A DNA stretch of 64,000 nt from NCBI RefSeq assembly GCF_003259935.1, contig NZ_QLMH01000009.1:1-64000 (forward strand), in the 5' to 3' direction. Under the pieces are notes generated by a model. That model saw nothing but the letters and a program-made list of their open reading frames with translations. It ran no database searches and was not told where the DNA came from. Origin of the DNA: Paranoxybacillus vitaminiphilus. Its GTDB lineage: Bacteria; Bacillota; Bacilli; Bacillales; Anoxybacillaceae. Both the position numbers and the translations under genes were made by a program. Shown piece after piece: positions 55,461-64,000 of the stretch (within the stretch, counting starts at the first letter, position 1; each line of letters begins with the position of its first letter).

Positions 55461-56231
55461 ATGAAAAAGTACAAAGGCTATTTAATCGATTTAGACGGTA
55501 CGATGTATCGCGGAACGGAATGTATTGCGGAAGCGCGTGATTTTGTTAAGGAATTGCATAAACGAGACATTCCTTATTTATTTGTTACCAATAACTCCTC
55601 ACGCACACCAGAACAAGTCGCAAAAAAACTGGAGAACTTCGGGATTCCGGCAACAAAAGAGCAAGTATTTACAACAAGTCAGGCAACAGCTAATTATATT
55701 TTCGAACGAAAACCAAATGCTTCTGTTTATGTCATTGGTGAAGAAGGCATTCGTACCGCTTTAGAGGAAAAAGGGTTTACGTTTGCCGAAGAAAACGCAG
55801 AATTTGTCGTCATGGGAATCGACCGCAGCATTAACTATGAGAAATTAGCGATTGCTTGTTTGGCTGTCCGCAACGGGGCAACTTTTATTTCGACGAACGG
55901 AGATATTGCCATTCCAACAGAAAGAGGGTTGCTGCCTGGTAATGGCTCATTAACTTCTGTTGTCGCCGTATCGACACAAGTAAACCCAATCTTTATCGGC
56001 AAGCCGGAAAAAATCATTATGGAACAAGCTTTGAAAGTTTTAGGAGTTCCCCGGGAAGATACGTTAATGATTGGCGATTATTATGATACAGATATTATGG
56101 CCGGAATGAACGCCGGGATGGATACATTGCTCGTTCATACAGGAGTAACAACAAAAGAATTGCTAAAGAAATATGAAAAACAGCCGACATATGCGGTTGA
56201 TTCATTAAAAGAGTGGATGGATCGCATTTAA
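55461..56231 (+). CDS. yutF: HAD superfamily phosphatase, NagD-like (YutF)
   Basis: The 256-residue HAD-IIA hydrolase has the nucleophile motif LIDLDGTMYRGTE, motif II VTNNSSRTPEQV, the cap domain, and GKPEKIIMEQ with MIGDYYDTDIMAGMNAGMDTLLVHTGVT (motif IV). It dephosphorylates small phosphorylated compounds, of which the physiological one is unknown. AAAGGAGTG precedes the ATG. It is a single-gene unit ended by the repeat copy at 56253. Confidence 0.93.
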   Translation: MKKYKGYLIDLDGTMYRGTECIAEARDFVKELHKRDIPYLFVTNNSSRTPEQVAKKLENFGIPATKEQVFTTSQATANYIFERKPNASVYVIGEEGIRTALEEKGFTFAEENAEFVVMGIDRSINYEKLAIACLAVRNGATFISTNGDIAIPTERGLLPGNGSLTSVVAVSTQVNPIFIGKPEKIIMEQALKVLGVPREDTLMIGDYYDTDIMAGMNAGMDTLLVHTGVTTKELLKKYEKQPTYAVDSLKEWMDRI

Positions 56232-56252
56232 GTCAACATCCTGCAACGCAAA

Positions 56253-56360
56253 AGGAGGCTGACTAAAACAGAAAACTGTCACCCCCCACAACGCAATATA
56301 TAGGACAAACTATATATTGTCGAATGTGCGTAAGGTTAGACATTTATGCATCAGCCTCCT
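56253..56360. repeat. Dispersed repeat family 1, copy between yutF and pgpA
   Basis: AGGAGGCTGA and TCAGCCTCCT are perfect 10-base terminal arms. Inside are CCCCACAACGCAATATATAGGAC, CTATATATTG and TGCGTAAGGTTAGACATTTATG. It separates convergent genes. Confidence 0.83.
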
Positions 56361-56386
56361 AAAATCATGAAATTCATTACCCCTGA

Positions 56387-56899
56387 TTATTCTGTATTAG
56401 CGGCGCGGTGAGCAAGCCGGCTTGAAGCAGCAGCGGCGATTGCTCCGACAATATCATCTAAGAATGTATGACATTGGCCGCTTGATTTATCATTTAAGTG
56501 TTTTAAGATGCCCGGCTTTTCTTTATCAATATAACCATAGTTTGTAAAACCAATGGAACCGTAGATGTTTACAATCGATAAGGCTAAAATTTCATCTATT
56601 CCATATAGCCCTTCGTCGCTTTTGATTGTTGTTTGCAGCGGCTCATCCAACATTCCGTTTTCCGCTAATTTGTCAAGCTGAATTCCTGTCAAAATGGCGT
56701 TTTGTACTTCGCGTTTAGCGATCACGCGATTAACATTATGAATACATTCTTCTATTTGCAAGTTAGGATGATATTTTGACTGCAAATAGTACACTAGTTC
56801 CGCAATATCTTCAATGGTAACCCCGCGCTCCTCAAGCCGTTTTCGTGCTGCTTGCTCGATTTTGCTCATGATTCTTTTCTCTTCGCTCATCGTCGTCAC
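56387..56899 (-). CDS. pgpA: Phosphatidylglycerophosphatase A family protein (YutG)
   Basis: The 170-residue protein has the PgpA pattern: ERGVTIEDIAELVYYLQSKYHPNLQIEECIHNVNRVIAKREVQNAILTGIQLDKLAE, then DEGLYGIDEILALSIVNIYGSIGFTNYGYIDKEKPGIL and the acidic DDIVGAIAAAASSRLAHRA. It is the soluble YutG kind lacking membrane segments; substrate not certain. The start at 56899 or MSKIEQ further in is open. Confidence 0.88.
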   Translation of the reverse strand: MTTMSEEKRIMSKIEQAARKRLEERGVTIEDIAELVYYLQSKYHPNLQIEECIHNVNRVIAKREVQNAILTGIQLDKLAENGMLDEPLQTTIKSDEGLYGIDEILALSIVNIYGSIGFTNYGYIDKEKPGILKHLNDKSSGQCHTFLDDIVGAIAAAASSRLAHRAANTE

Positions 56900-57066
56900 C
56901 TATTTCTTCTAAAGTAAAAACTTTTTAGATATATATTTATGTTTGTCAAGATAGAAATGTGATTTTTTAATGATTTTTCTTTTTCATCATTGCCCCTCTT
57001 TAGAACTTTATGCAGATTTTTTGTTGAATATCTACATATATTTTTCATAGAGGGGGGACGGAAAAG

Positions 57067-58068
57067 ATGCAAAAACAAATTTATGAAAAATACGGATTAA
57101 GAACGGATAAAATTGAAAACGTTGACGGTTATGACACATTTATCATTCAAAATTATTTGTATTTTATTGTGCCGGCAATCAATATAACAGAAGGAGAAAT
57201 GATGGAATTACAGCAGATGAGTTCATATATGTTAGCAAAAGGAGATGCCGCAGTTGCTTCCTTTGTTCCAACGAGAGCAGGAACGATCATTGCCCGCATT
57301 CATGAACAGCCAATTGTTATTTTACGCAGCCATATTCAGCCATATACAAGAACAATCAACATAGGAAAAGAACTGGCAAAATTTCATCAGCGCGGCCGGA
57401 CTTATCCATATTATGTAAATTATTGTAAGCGAATCGGTCAATGGAAAGATTTATGGGGAAAAAGGTTAGACCAGATGGAAATGTTTTGGCGCAGCAAAGT
57501 GCAAATGCATCCAGAAAATGAGTTTGAACGAATGTTTGTTGACTCCTTTCCTTACTATTTAGGATTGACGGAAAATGCGATTCAATATTTAGTTGATACT
57601 GAATTGGATGACGAGCCGTATACCGTTGATTGTGCGACAATTTGTCATCAGCGGTTTACAGAACGGTTGTGGCGGCAGGGAGCAAAGCTGCCGACGGAAT
57701 GGGTATATGACCATTGCTCCCGTGACCTTGCCGAATGGGTCCGCTATTTTTATCATACGAATCGATTGCTGACAGCGGAGAAAATGAAAAGCTTTTTCAC
57801 AGAATATCAAAGGATCACACCGCTTACCACTTTTTCTTGGCGGCTTATTTATTCCCGGTTGTTGTTTCCGCTTCATTATTTTGAATGTATTGAAGGATAC
57901 TATTTAGCGCGGGAGGAAGAGCAGAAAAAAATGTATGAGGAAAAATTGTCGCATCTATTAAATCAATCCGGAGAATATGAACAGTTTTTAGGAAATTTTT
58001 ATGATTTAGTAGAGCTTCCGGCAAATAGGTTTAGCTTGCCAAAAATGAAATGGCTGTCATTTTCGTGA
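57067..58068 (+). CDS. yutH: Spore coat-associated protein YutH
   Basis: The 333-residue protein belongs to the CotS-like/kinase-fold group of spore coat proteins. YGLRTDKIENVDGYDTFIIQNYLYFIVP starts it, and IHEQPIVILRSHIQPYTRTINIGKELAKFHQRG is the kinase-like part. DDEPYTVDCATICHQRF replaces the usual HGD loop, suggesting loss of catalysis. AGGGGGGACGG precedes the ATG. The gap 56900-57066 shows nothing else. Confidence 0.9.
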   Translation: MQKQIYEKYGLRTDKIENVDGYDTFIIQNYLYFIVPAINITEGEMMELQQMSSYMLAKGDAAVASFVPTRAGTIIARIHEQPIVILRSHIQPYTRTINIGKELAKFHQRGRTYPYYVNYCKRIGQWKDLWGKRLDQMEMFWRSKVQMHPENEFERMFVDSFPYYLGLTENAIQYLVDTELDDEPYTVDCATICHQRFTERLWRQGAKLPTEWVYDHCSRDLAEWVRYFYHTNRLLTAEKMKSFFTEYQRITPLTTFSWRLIYSRLLFPLHYFECIEGYYLAREEEQKKMYEEKLSHLLNQSGEYEQFLGNFYDLVELPANRFSLPKMKWLSFS

Positions 58069-58190
58069 TTGGTTTCCTCAAGAGGATAGCATTAGAGGGA
58101 GTCTATCCGGATTTATTTTTGTTTGAAAAAAGATGGAAATTTTTCTATGCTAGTATAGAAATAATTTAACTTTTGAAAGGGGTCCTACTC

Positions 58191-59186
58191 ATGAATAAGC
58201 CATACATTTTCGTTACAAGAAAATTGCCGGACACCGTCATTGAACGCTTGCTGTCATTTGCTGAAGTAAAAATGTGGCCGTACGAAGATGTGCCCGTTAC
58301 CCGTGAAGTGTTGTTAGAAGAAGCGAAAAAAGCGGATGCGCTATTGACGATGCTGTCGGACTGCATTGACAAAGAAGTCATAGAAGCCGGACAAAATCTG
58401 AAAATCATCGCCAACTTAGCAGTTGGCTTTGATAATATTGATATTCCGTTTGCGACTGAGCGGAGAATCGCTGTTTGCAATACACCTGACATCTTAACGG
58501 ATACGACCGCAGATTTAACATTTGCTTTATTGCTAGCTACGGCCCGCCGTCTCGTTGAAGCGGCTGAGTTTGTTAAAGCCGGAGAGTGGAAAAGCTGGAG
58601 TCCGCTTCTTTTAGCAGGCTATGATGTGCATCATAAAACAATCGGCATTGTTGGCATGGGGAAAATTGGGCAGGCGGTTGCAAAACGGGCGACAGGCTTT
58701 GACATGAACATTCTTTATCATAACCGTTCAAGAAATGAAGAAGCAGCACAAATGCTTGGAGCTACATACTGTTCATTTGACGAGTTATTAAAACAATCCG
58801 ATTTTGTTGTATGTTTAACCCCATTAACGGACGAAACGCATCATTTGTTTGACAAAGAAGCATTTAAGAAAATGAAGAAAACGGCGATTTTTGTTAATGT
58901 TTCACGCGGCCCTGTTGTTGATGAAGATGCGTTATATGAAGCGCTTGTCAACGGGGAAATTGCCGGAGCTGGTTTAGATGTCTTTTATAAAGAACCAATT
59001 GATGCAACCCATCCGCTATTAACATTGAAAAATGTGGTCGCCTTGCCGCATATCGGAAGCGCAAGCATGGAGACCCGTTTTGCGATGATGGAATTATGCT
59101 GCCGAAACATTACGTCAGTGCTAAATGGTGAAAAGCCGGAAACATTGGTAAACAAAGAATGGCTATGCGAAACGAAGCGTTGTTAA
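58191..59186 (+). CDS. D-2-hydroxyacid dehydrogenase (glyoxylate/hydroxypyruvate reductase type)
   Basis: The 331-residue enzyme has PYIFVTRKLPDTVIERL, ANLAVGFDNIDIP, the NAD-binding motif TIGIVGMGKIGQAVAKRATGF, NVSRGPVVDEDALYEAL, and the catalytic His in LPHIGSASMETR. It reduces glyoxylate or hydroxypyruvate, or oxidises D-glycerate. ATG 58191 follows GAAAGGGG. The palindrome TTTCTAT-N6-ATAGAAA (58142-58161) lies 29 bases upstream and may be an operator. Confidence 0.9.
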   Translation: MNKPYIFVTRKLPDTVIERLLSFAEVKMWPYEDVPVTREVLLEEAKKADALLTMLSDCIDKEVIEAGQNLKIIANLAVGFDNIDIPFATERRIAVCNTPDILTDTTADLTFALLLATARRLVEAAEFVKAGEWKSWSPLLLAGYDVHHKTIGIVGMGKIGQAVAKRATGFDMNILYHNRSRNEEAAQMLGATYCSFDELLKQSDFVVCLTPLTDETHHLFDKEAFKKMKKTAIFVNVSRGPVVDEDALYEALVNGEIAGAGLDVFYKEPIDATHPLLTLKNVVALPHIGSASMETRFAMMELCCRNITSVLNGEKPETLVNKEWLCETKRC

Positions 59187-59230
59187 CGGCTCGACTTGAC
59201 TCGGTATATTATCTGTTGTTAGGTTTTATC

Positions 59231-59276
59231 ATGATTGCAGGGTCTGACACTTTCTTTTTGGTCAGACCTTTTTATT
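59231..59276 (+). terminator. Terminator made from a minimal family-1 repeat
   Basis: GGTCTGAC / GTCAGACC with a 13-base loop, then TTTTTATTTTAAT. The arms are those of repeat family 1 with the interior lost. Confidence 0.75.
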
Positions 59277-59360
59277 TTAATAAAAAAATTTTTTATTTTA
59301 ATAATTCAGAATTAACTTGATGTTAAGCGTTTTCAGGATATAAGATAGTAAAAATAATGA

Positions 59361-59389
59361 TTGTAAAGAAAACAATCATCCATTATAAT
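59361..59389 (+). promoter_or_regulatory. Sigma-A promoter of hom-thrC-thrB
   Basis: TTGTAA (59361-59366), 17-base spacer, TATAAT (59384-59389). The -35/spacer is inside a small TGATTGT / ACAATCA inverted repeat (59359-59379). Confidence 0.65.
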
Positions 59390-59443
59390 GTCTACTATAA
59401 AAATACAATTGTTTATACAGAAAACACACAAAGGGTGAGGAAA

Positions 59444-60745
59444 GTGGAAAAACCGATTTCAGTTGGTCTGTTAGGATTAGGAACGGTCGGCAGCGGAGTT
59501 GTAAAAATTATCGAGAATCATCAAGACAAATTAAGACATCAAGTCGGCTGTCCCGTGAAAATAAAAAAAGTTCTTGTAAGAGATTTATATAAGGAACGCA
59601 GTGTGAAAATCGATACTCATTTATTGACGACAGATGTGAATGAAGTGATTCATGATCCGGAAATCGATGTTGTTATTGAAGTGATGGGGGGCGTTGAAGA
59701 AACAAGACGCTATCTTTTAAATGCGTTAAGAAATGGCAAGCATGTTGTTACAGCCAATAAAGATTTAATGGCATTATATGGTTCAGAGCTTTTAGCGGTT
59801 GCCTCGGAGAATCACTGTGATTTATTTTATGAGGCAAGCGTAGCGGGCGGTATTCCGATTTTGCGAAGCCTTGTCGATGGGTTAGCTTCAGACCGGATTA
59901 CGAAAATGATGGGAATTGTCAATGGAACGACGAATTTTATTTTAACGAAAATGAGCAAATACGGAGCGCCTTATGAAGAAGTATTGGCTGAAGCGCAGGC
60001 GCTCGGTTATGCGGAAGCGGATCCGACATCTGACGTAGAAGGATTAGATGCAGCGAGAAAAATGGCGATTTTAGCGCGATTAGGGTTTTCAATGAACATC
60101 GATTTAGATGATGTACAAGTAAAAGGGATTACGGGAATTACCGAGGAAGATCTCAATTATAGCAAACGTCTTGGTTATACAATGAAACTGATTGGTATTG
60201 CTCATCGCGATGGGGATAAAGTCGAAGTAAGCGTCCAGCCGACGTTACTGCCTGATTCGCATCCGCTTGCATCGGTCAATGATGAATATAATGCGGTTTA
60301 TGTCTACGGAGAAGCGGTCGGCGAAACGATGTTTTACGGGCCGGGAGCAGGAAGCCTTCCGACAGCGACAGCGGTTGTGTCCGATTTAGTAGCGGTGATG
60401 AAAAACATGAGATTAGGGGTTAACGGCAGAAGCGCTGTTACTCCTCAGTATCCTAAACGATTGAAGTCGCCTTGTGAAATTTTTTCTAAATATTTCTTGC
60501 GTATCCATGTAAAAGATCAAGTCGGAGCGTTTGCGAAAATTACAGCGATTTTTGCAGAGCACGGAGTCAGCTTTGAGAAGATTTTGCAGCTTCCTTTAAA
60601 AAACAGCGAGCTTGCTGAGATTGTTGTTGTTACACACAAGGCATCACTTCAAGATTATGAGGAAATTTTTCAAAAATTGCGCGATTTAGAAGTTGTTCAT
60701 GAAGTGAAAAGTTCATATCGCGTTGAAGGAGACGGGCAGTTATGA
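59444..60745 (+). CDS. hom: Homoserine dehydrogenase
   Basis: The 433-residue enzyme has the NAD(P)-binding start [85 protein letters not shown] and a C-terminal ACT domain (about 350-425). It makes homoserine for threonine and methionine. The start is GTG 59444, giving the B. subtilis length; GGGTGAGG lies ahead. It overlaps thrC by four bases. Confidence 0.96.
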   Translation: MEKPISVGLLGLGTVGSGVVKIIENHQDKLRHQVGCPVKIKKVLVRDLYKERSVKIDTHLLTTDVNEVIHDPEIDVVIEVMGGVEETRRYLLNALRNGKHVVTANKDLMALYGSELLAVASENHCDLFYEASVAGGIPILRSLVDGLASDRITKMMGIVNGTTNFILTKMSKYGAPYEEVLAEAQALGYAEADPTSDVEGLDAARKMAILARLGFSMNIDLDDVQVKGITGITEEDLNYSKRLGYTMKLIGIAHRDGDKVEVSVQPTLLPDSHPLASVNDEYNAVYVYGEAVGETMFYGPGAGSLPTATAVVSDLVAVMKNMRLGVNGRSAVTPQYPKRLKSPCEIFSKYFLRIHVKDQVGAFAKITAIFAEHGVSFEKILQLPLKNSELAEIVVVTHKASLQDYEEIFQKLRDLEVVHEVKSSYRVEGDGQL

Positions 60746-61803
60746 TGTGGAGAGGGCTTTTGTATCATTATCGTGACTATTTGCCGGTTACGGAAAAAAC
60801 ACCGATGATTTCGTTAAATGAAGGCAATACCCCTCTGATTCGCTTAGAAAATTTGTCGGAAAAATTGGGAATTGATTTATATGTAAAAGTAGAGGGAGCG
60901 AATCCGACAGGCTCTTTTAAAGATCGAGGCATGGTGATGGCGGTCGCTAAAGCGAAAGAGGAAGGAAGCAGCACCATTATTTGCGCGTCGACAGGCAATA
61001 CGTCAGCGGCCGCTGCTGCGTATGCAGCGCGTGCCGGCTTGCGCTGTATGGTTGTCATTCCTGACGGGAAAATTGCGATGGGCAAGCTGGCTCAGGCAGT
61101 GATGTACGGAGCGCAGATTTTTGCGATTCAAGGGAATTTTGATGAAGCATTAAAAATGGTGCGCCGCCTAAGTGAAGTTGCCCCGATTACATTAGTCAAC
61201 TCAGTGAATCCGTATCGAATCGAAGGACAAAAAACCGCCGCTTTTGAAATTTGCGACCAGCTTGGCAAAGCACCGGATATTCTTGCAATTCCGGTCGGCA
61301 ACGCCGGAAATATTACGGCTTATTGGAAAGGTTTTAAAGAATATAATGAAAAACATCAGACAGGACTGCCGCAAATGCGCGGCTTCGAAGCGGAAGGGGC
61401 TGCGGCGATTGTCCGCAATCAAGTGATTGAGAATCCAGAAACGATTGCTACAGCGATTCGCATCGGAAATCCGGCAAGCTGGGATAAGGCCGTACAGGCA
61501 GCAAATGAGTCAAACGGAAAAATTGATGAGGTGTCAGATGAAGAAATATTAGAGGCATATAAGCTTCTTGCGAGAGAAGAAGGGGTATTTGCCGAGCCGG
61601 CTTCATGCGCCTCCATTGCCGGTGTATTAAAACAATTAAAATCAGGTGAAATTGTAAAAGGAAGTACGGTTGTTGCTGTATTAACAGGAAACGGTTTGAA
61701 AGACCCGAATGTAGCGATGGATGCAGCTGCGATAAAACCGCTTGTTCTTCCGAATGATGAACAAATTCTCTTTCAGCATATTCAAGGAGTTGTTCATCAA
61801 TGA
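60742..61803 (+). CDS. thrC: Threonine synthase
   Basis: The 353-residue PLP enzyme has [24 protein letters not shown] with the PLP lysine, [20 protein letters not shown], and [17 protein letters not shown]. It converts O-phosphohomoserine to threonine. Its ATG overlaps the hom stop (ATGA) and its own stop overlaps the thrB start, so the three genes are translated in a coupled manner. Confidence 0.96.
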   Translation: MMWRGLLYHYRDYLPVTEKTPMISLNEGNTPLIRLENLSEKLGIDLYVKVEGANPTGSFKDRGMVMAVAKAKEEGSSTIICASTGNTSAAAAAYAARAGLRCMVVIPDGKIAMGKLAQAVMYGAQIFAIQGNFDEALKMVRRLSEVAPITLVNSVNPYRIEGQKTAAFEICDQLGKAPDILAIPVGNAGNITAYWKGFKEYNEKHQTGLPQMRGFEAEGAAAIVRNQVIENPETIATAIRIGNPASWDKAVQAANESNGKIDEVSDEEILEAYKLLAREEGVFAEPASCASIAGVLKQLKSGEIVKGSTVVAVLTGNGLKDPNVAMDAAAIKPLVLPNDEQILFQHIQGVVHQ

Positions 61804-62714
61804 AGGAAGGTGAAATGTTAAAAATTGTTGTTCCTGCCAGTACAGCCAACCTTGGTCCTGGTTTTGATTCAATTGGCTTGGCCGTGTCCCGCTATTTAAC
61901 GTTGGAAGTTACATTAAGCGATCAGTGGATATTTGTGCCCTGCACTTCAGAAGTAGAAAGTATTCCAACGGGTGAAGACAATCTCGTTTTTCAAGTGGCG
62001 GATCATTTAGCTAAAAAATATGGAAAAACACTTCCATGCTGCTTAGTGAATGTGTATAGTGATATTCCGTTTACACGCGGATTGGGAAGCAGTGCCGCTG
62101 CCATCATTGCCGGCATTGAATTGGCAAATGAACTGGCTGATCTTTCGCTTACAATGGAGGAAAAGATGCGGTTTGCCAGCTGTTTTGAAGGGCATCCCGA
62201 TAATGTAGGAGCTTCCTTATACGGTGGGCTCGTCATTGGAAGTCATAGGAAAGATGAGACAAATATTGTGCATGTTAATAATCTTGATTTTGATCTCGTT
62301 GCCGTGATCCCGAGTTATGAATTAAAAACAGCAGAGGCAAGAAGTGTTCTTCCTGATTCTTTTTCCCGACATGAAGCTGTTGAAGCAAGCTCAGTCAGCA
62401 ATGTATTGGTGGCTGCATTGCTGACAGGAAACTGGAATTTAGCGGGGAGAATGATGGATTGTGATGTATTCCATCAACCATATCGCAAAGCGATTATTCC
62501 GGAATTGCAAACCGTACAAGACGTTGCTAAAAAGTATGGGGCATTCGGTGTCGCCTTGAGCGGTGCAGGGCCAACGGTGCTTTGTTTTGCTGAATCAGGA
62601 AAAGGAAAAGAACTGCACAAACATCTTTCTCATCATTTTCAAGATTGTTCGGTTGAATTATTATCAGTGGAGCCAAACGGCAGCAGAGTGTATAAAATGC
62701 CGTTAGTAAAATAG
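61800..62714 (+). CDS. thrB: Homoserine kinase
   Basis: The 304-residue GHMP kinase has [20 protein letters not shown], the ATP motif [21 protein letters not shown], and [15 protein letters not shown]. It phosphorylates homoserine for ThrC. I keep ATG 61800 (MKEGEM) because B. subtilis ThrB has a similar short head; ATG 61815 behind GGAAGG is the alternative. Confidence 0.95.
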   Translation: MKEGEMLKIVVPASTANLGPGFDSIGLAVSRYLTLEVTLSDQWIFVPCTSEVESIPTGEDNLVFQVADHLAKKYGKTLPCCLVNVYSDIPFTRGLGSSAAAIIAGIELANELADLSLTMEEKMRFASCFEGHPDNVGASLYGGLVIGSHRKDETNIVHVNNLDFDLVAVIPSYELKTAEARSVLPDSFSRHEAVEASSVSNVLVAALLTGNWNLAGRMMDCDVFHQPYRKAIIPELQTVQDVAKKYGAFGVALSGAGPTVLCFAESGKGKELHKHLSHHFQDCSVELLSVEPNGSRVYKMPLVK

Positions 62715-62746
62715 GAGCAGCTCATGAAGGGCCTGCTCCTATTTTA
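62712..62746. terminator. Terminator between thrB and yutI
   Basis: AGGAGCAG / CTGCTCCT stem followed by ATTTTACTG; it separates converging genes and may serve both. Confidence 0.8.
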
Positions 62747-62752
62747 CTGTTG

Positions 62753-62989
62753 TTAAAACACTTGTTCCACTTCGACGATGCCAGGTACTTCTTCTAAAAG
62801 TGCGCGTTCGATACCTGCTTTTAATGTAATTGTTGAACTTGGGCAGCTGCCGCATGCACCAAGCAAGCGCAATTTTACTACGCCGTCTTCTACATCGACT
62901 AATTCGCAGTCACCGCCATCGCGGAGCAAAAATGGACGAAGTTTATCTAAAACTTCTTGTACTTGTTGTTTAATATCTTGATCAGACAT
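62753..62989 (-). CDS. yutI: NifU-like Fe-S carrier protein (YutI)
   Basis: The 78-residue NifU C-terminal-type protein reads [50 protein letters not shown]. The CxxC cluster site lies at about residues 46-49. It likely carries Fe-S clusters from the Suf machinery to targets. AAAGGAGTCG precedes the ATG. It is oriented against thrB. Confidence 0.95.
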   Translation of the reverse strand: MSDQDIKQQVQEVLDKLRPFLLRDGGDCELVDVEDGVVKLRLLGACGSCPSSTITLKAGIERALLEEVPGIVEVEQVF

Positions 62990-63099
62990 TCTTATCGACT
63001 CCTTTCTGTAACTTTATTATAATCAGGATAAAGAAAAAAATCTATTGACATGGTTTATATGATGTAATTTTTTAGCGCTGAGAGGAATGGTGACAAAAC

Positions 63100-63426
63100 A
63101 TGGTATTAAAACCTGTGGAAATATGTGTATATGGCGCAGAAGTAGTATGCCCTTCCTGCGTCCATTTACCCTCTTCGAAAGAGACATACGAATGGTTAGA
63201 AGCGGCAATTAAGCGTAAATATCCGAACCAGCCGTTTTCTATTTCCTATATTGACATTTTTAATCCCCCGGATGATGAAGAAAAGAAAGCGTTTGCAGAA
63301 AGGGTGATTGAGGAAGATTTATTTTACCCTGTCGTATTAGTAGCAGGGACTATTGTCGGAGAAGGAAACCCGAAGTTAAAAGATGTGTATGCGGAAATGG
63401 AGAAATACGGTTATAAAGCTCAGTGA
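63100..63426 (+). CDS. yuzD: YuzD family protein (DUF1462)
   Basis: The 108-residue thioredoxin-fold-like protein has VEICVYGAEVVCPSCVHLPSSKETYEWLEAAIKRKYP with a CPSC motif, then FSISYIDIFNPPDDEEKKAFAERVIEEDLFYPVVLVAGTIVGEGNPKL. It matches YuzD, which forms a pair with yutI in B. subtilis. Possibly a redox or disulfide protein; function unknown. GAGAGGAATGGTG precedes the ATG. Confidence 0.9.
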   Translation: MVLKPVEICVYGAEVVCPSCVHLPSSKETYEWLEAAIKRKYPNQPFSISYIDIFNPPDDEEKKAFAERVIEEDLFYPVVLVAGTIVGEGNPKLKDVYAEMEKYGYKAQ

Positions 63427-63433
63427 CGAAAAA

Positions 63434-63464
63434 AGAGAGGCTGATATGAGACAGCCTCTCTTTT
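63434..63464 (+). terminator. Terminator of yuzD
   Basis: AGAGAGGCTG / CAGCCTCTCT stem with TTTTT. Confidence 0.88.
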
Positions 63465-63569
63465 TGTGAAAGAAGACGAAGTAAGCGATAAACCGGATGT
63501 ATTTTTATAGTAGTGAGAAAAAGATAAAAACCCGCCTATTTCCCGCCTGATTTTTGACGGATATTTTTT

Positions 63570-63634
63570 AACATGATGTTCACCGAGAAGTTTCCCACCT
63601 CTAAGCGGAGTGTAGGTGGGAGAGGTTCATATAA
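63570..63634. repeat. Repeat family 2 hairpin, copy c
   Basis: ACATGATGTTCACCGAGAAG, TTCCCACCT...AGGTGGGAGAG, GGTTCATATAA; same orientation as copy a, and more like the inverted copy b in its GTTCACCGAGAAG part. The stretch 63465-63569 shows no gene. Confidence 0.78.
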
Positions 63635-63680
63635 ATATTGATATATCAACGGTTTTATAGGTGTTTTGCTTCGTTTAAAA

Positions 63681-64000
63681 TTAATAACCGTTATGGTATT
63701 TGTACATCCAAAGCACACCTGATTTAAGAAGGCGCGGTACTCTTCCGGTTATAGGACGATCAGCGACAAGCCCGAAGCCGTGTTTTTTGCCAAGAGAGCC
63801 GAGTATCCCTTTTAATTTAATTGGCGGAAACTCACTAGGCGGTTCTTCGCCTCTCCAACGCTTCTGCAATACTTGAACGATTTGTTCCGCTTGCCCCTCG
63901 GCGAGCTGGGCGCTTGGAGCATGCGGTAAGCTTGCACAGTCGCCAACAACATATACGTTTTCATAGCCTGGGATATTATGCTGGTTTGTTAACACAACAC
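63681..64000 (-). CDS. yutJ: NADH dehydrogenase-like protein YutJ, C-terminal part
   Basis: At least 106 codons remain in the window; the start lies beyond 64000. The motif VYVVGDCASLPHAPSAQLAEGQAEQIVQVL is the C-terminal FAD-binding part of type II NADH dehydrogenases. Then KLKGILGSLGKKHGFGLVADRPITGRVPRLLKSGVLWMYKY follows. It is a membrane-bound or peripheral FAD oxidoreductase. Its position after yuzD matches B. subtilis. Confidence 0.9.
   Translation of the reverse strand, partial: VVLTNQHNIPGYENVYVVGDCASLPHAPSAQLAEGQAEQIVQVLQKRWRGEEPPSEFPPIKLKGILGSLGKKHGFGLVADRPITGRVPRLLKSGVLWMYKYHNGY

Noticed and set aside
59281-59443. T-box or threonine-responsive leader for hom
   Set aside because: No T-box sequence or attenuator-like terminator is present between promoter and start.

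Overview
The window looks like a chromosome segment of an endospore-forming Bacillaceae bacterium, most likely from the Geobacillus-Parageobacillus-Anoxybacillus side of the family. This rests on a GerA-type germinant receptor operon, spore coat genes, YunB, LytH and YutH; an Est30-type carboxylesterase beside secG-rnr-smpB-ssrA; and long stretches whose gene order matches what I recall for Bacillus subtilis (the yus, yur, yun and yut blocks). The genus is inference; no rRNA or marker comparison was possible.

Region 1 (1-3.2 kb) is accessory and decayed. It holds the tail of a DJ-1/PfpI gene, a secreted-protein pseudogene with two frameshifts, a relic of an RHS core, and an orphan RHS C-terminal toxin module with its DUF5071-type immunity gene. 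Region 2 (3.2-8.6 kb) is the conserved secG-estA-rnr-smpB-ssrA block, preceded by a yjdF riboswitch and yjdF. Region 3 (8.6-17.9 kb) is a mosaic: a manganese (yybP-ykoY) riboswitch and TerC, a DedA protein, an Rrf2 regulator, mnmA, a flavin oxidoreductase, an SDR remnant, a TIM-barrel isomerase, catalase under a perfect PerR box, and a short FAD protein. Region 4 (18-21.4 kb) is bioY-bioD-bioA behind a BirA operator, then a Gly/aromatic-rich small protein gene. Region 5 (21.5-26.2 kb, minus strand) carries gerA-gerB-gerC and two CotF-like coat genes.

Region 6 (26.3-64 kb) follows B. subtilis order almost gene by gene. It runs: proline dehydrogenase, yuzL, fadN-fadA-fadE (with a FadR operator), yusI, gcvH, yusG, yusF, yusE, yusD, a metY relic, S-box riboswitch plus metN-metI-metQ, yurZ, sufC-D-S-U-B, yunF-E-D-C-B, lytH, lipA, yutC, yutD, small conserved genes, yutE, a SufR-like regulator, yutF, pgpA, yutH, a 2-hydroxyacid dehydrogenase, hom-thrC-thrB, yutI, yuzD and the end of yutJ.

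Two dispersed repeat families occupy intergenic gaps. The first is about 105-115 bp long and can fold into a long hairpin built on nested inverted repeats (outer GGCTGACC, next AAGTGTCAGACC, inner ACAATATATAG). About eight recognisable copies and several reduced ones are present, often placed as terminators. The second is a hairpin module of about 60 bp present three times. Together with the orphan RHS toxin/immunity pair, the 20-codon ORF behind the manganese riboswitch, and the SufR-like gene in the same window as the suf operon, these are the most interesting signals. I found no CRISPR array, tRNA, rRNA, integrase or complete insertion sequence.
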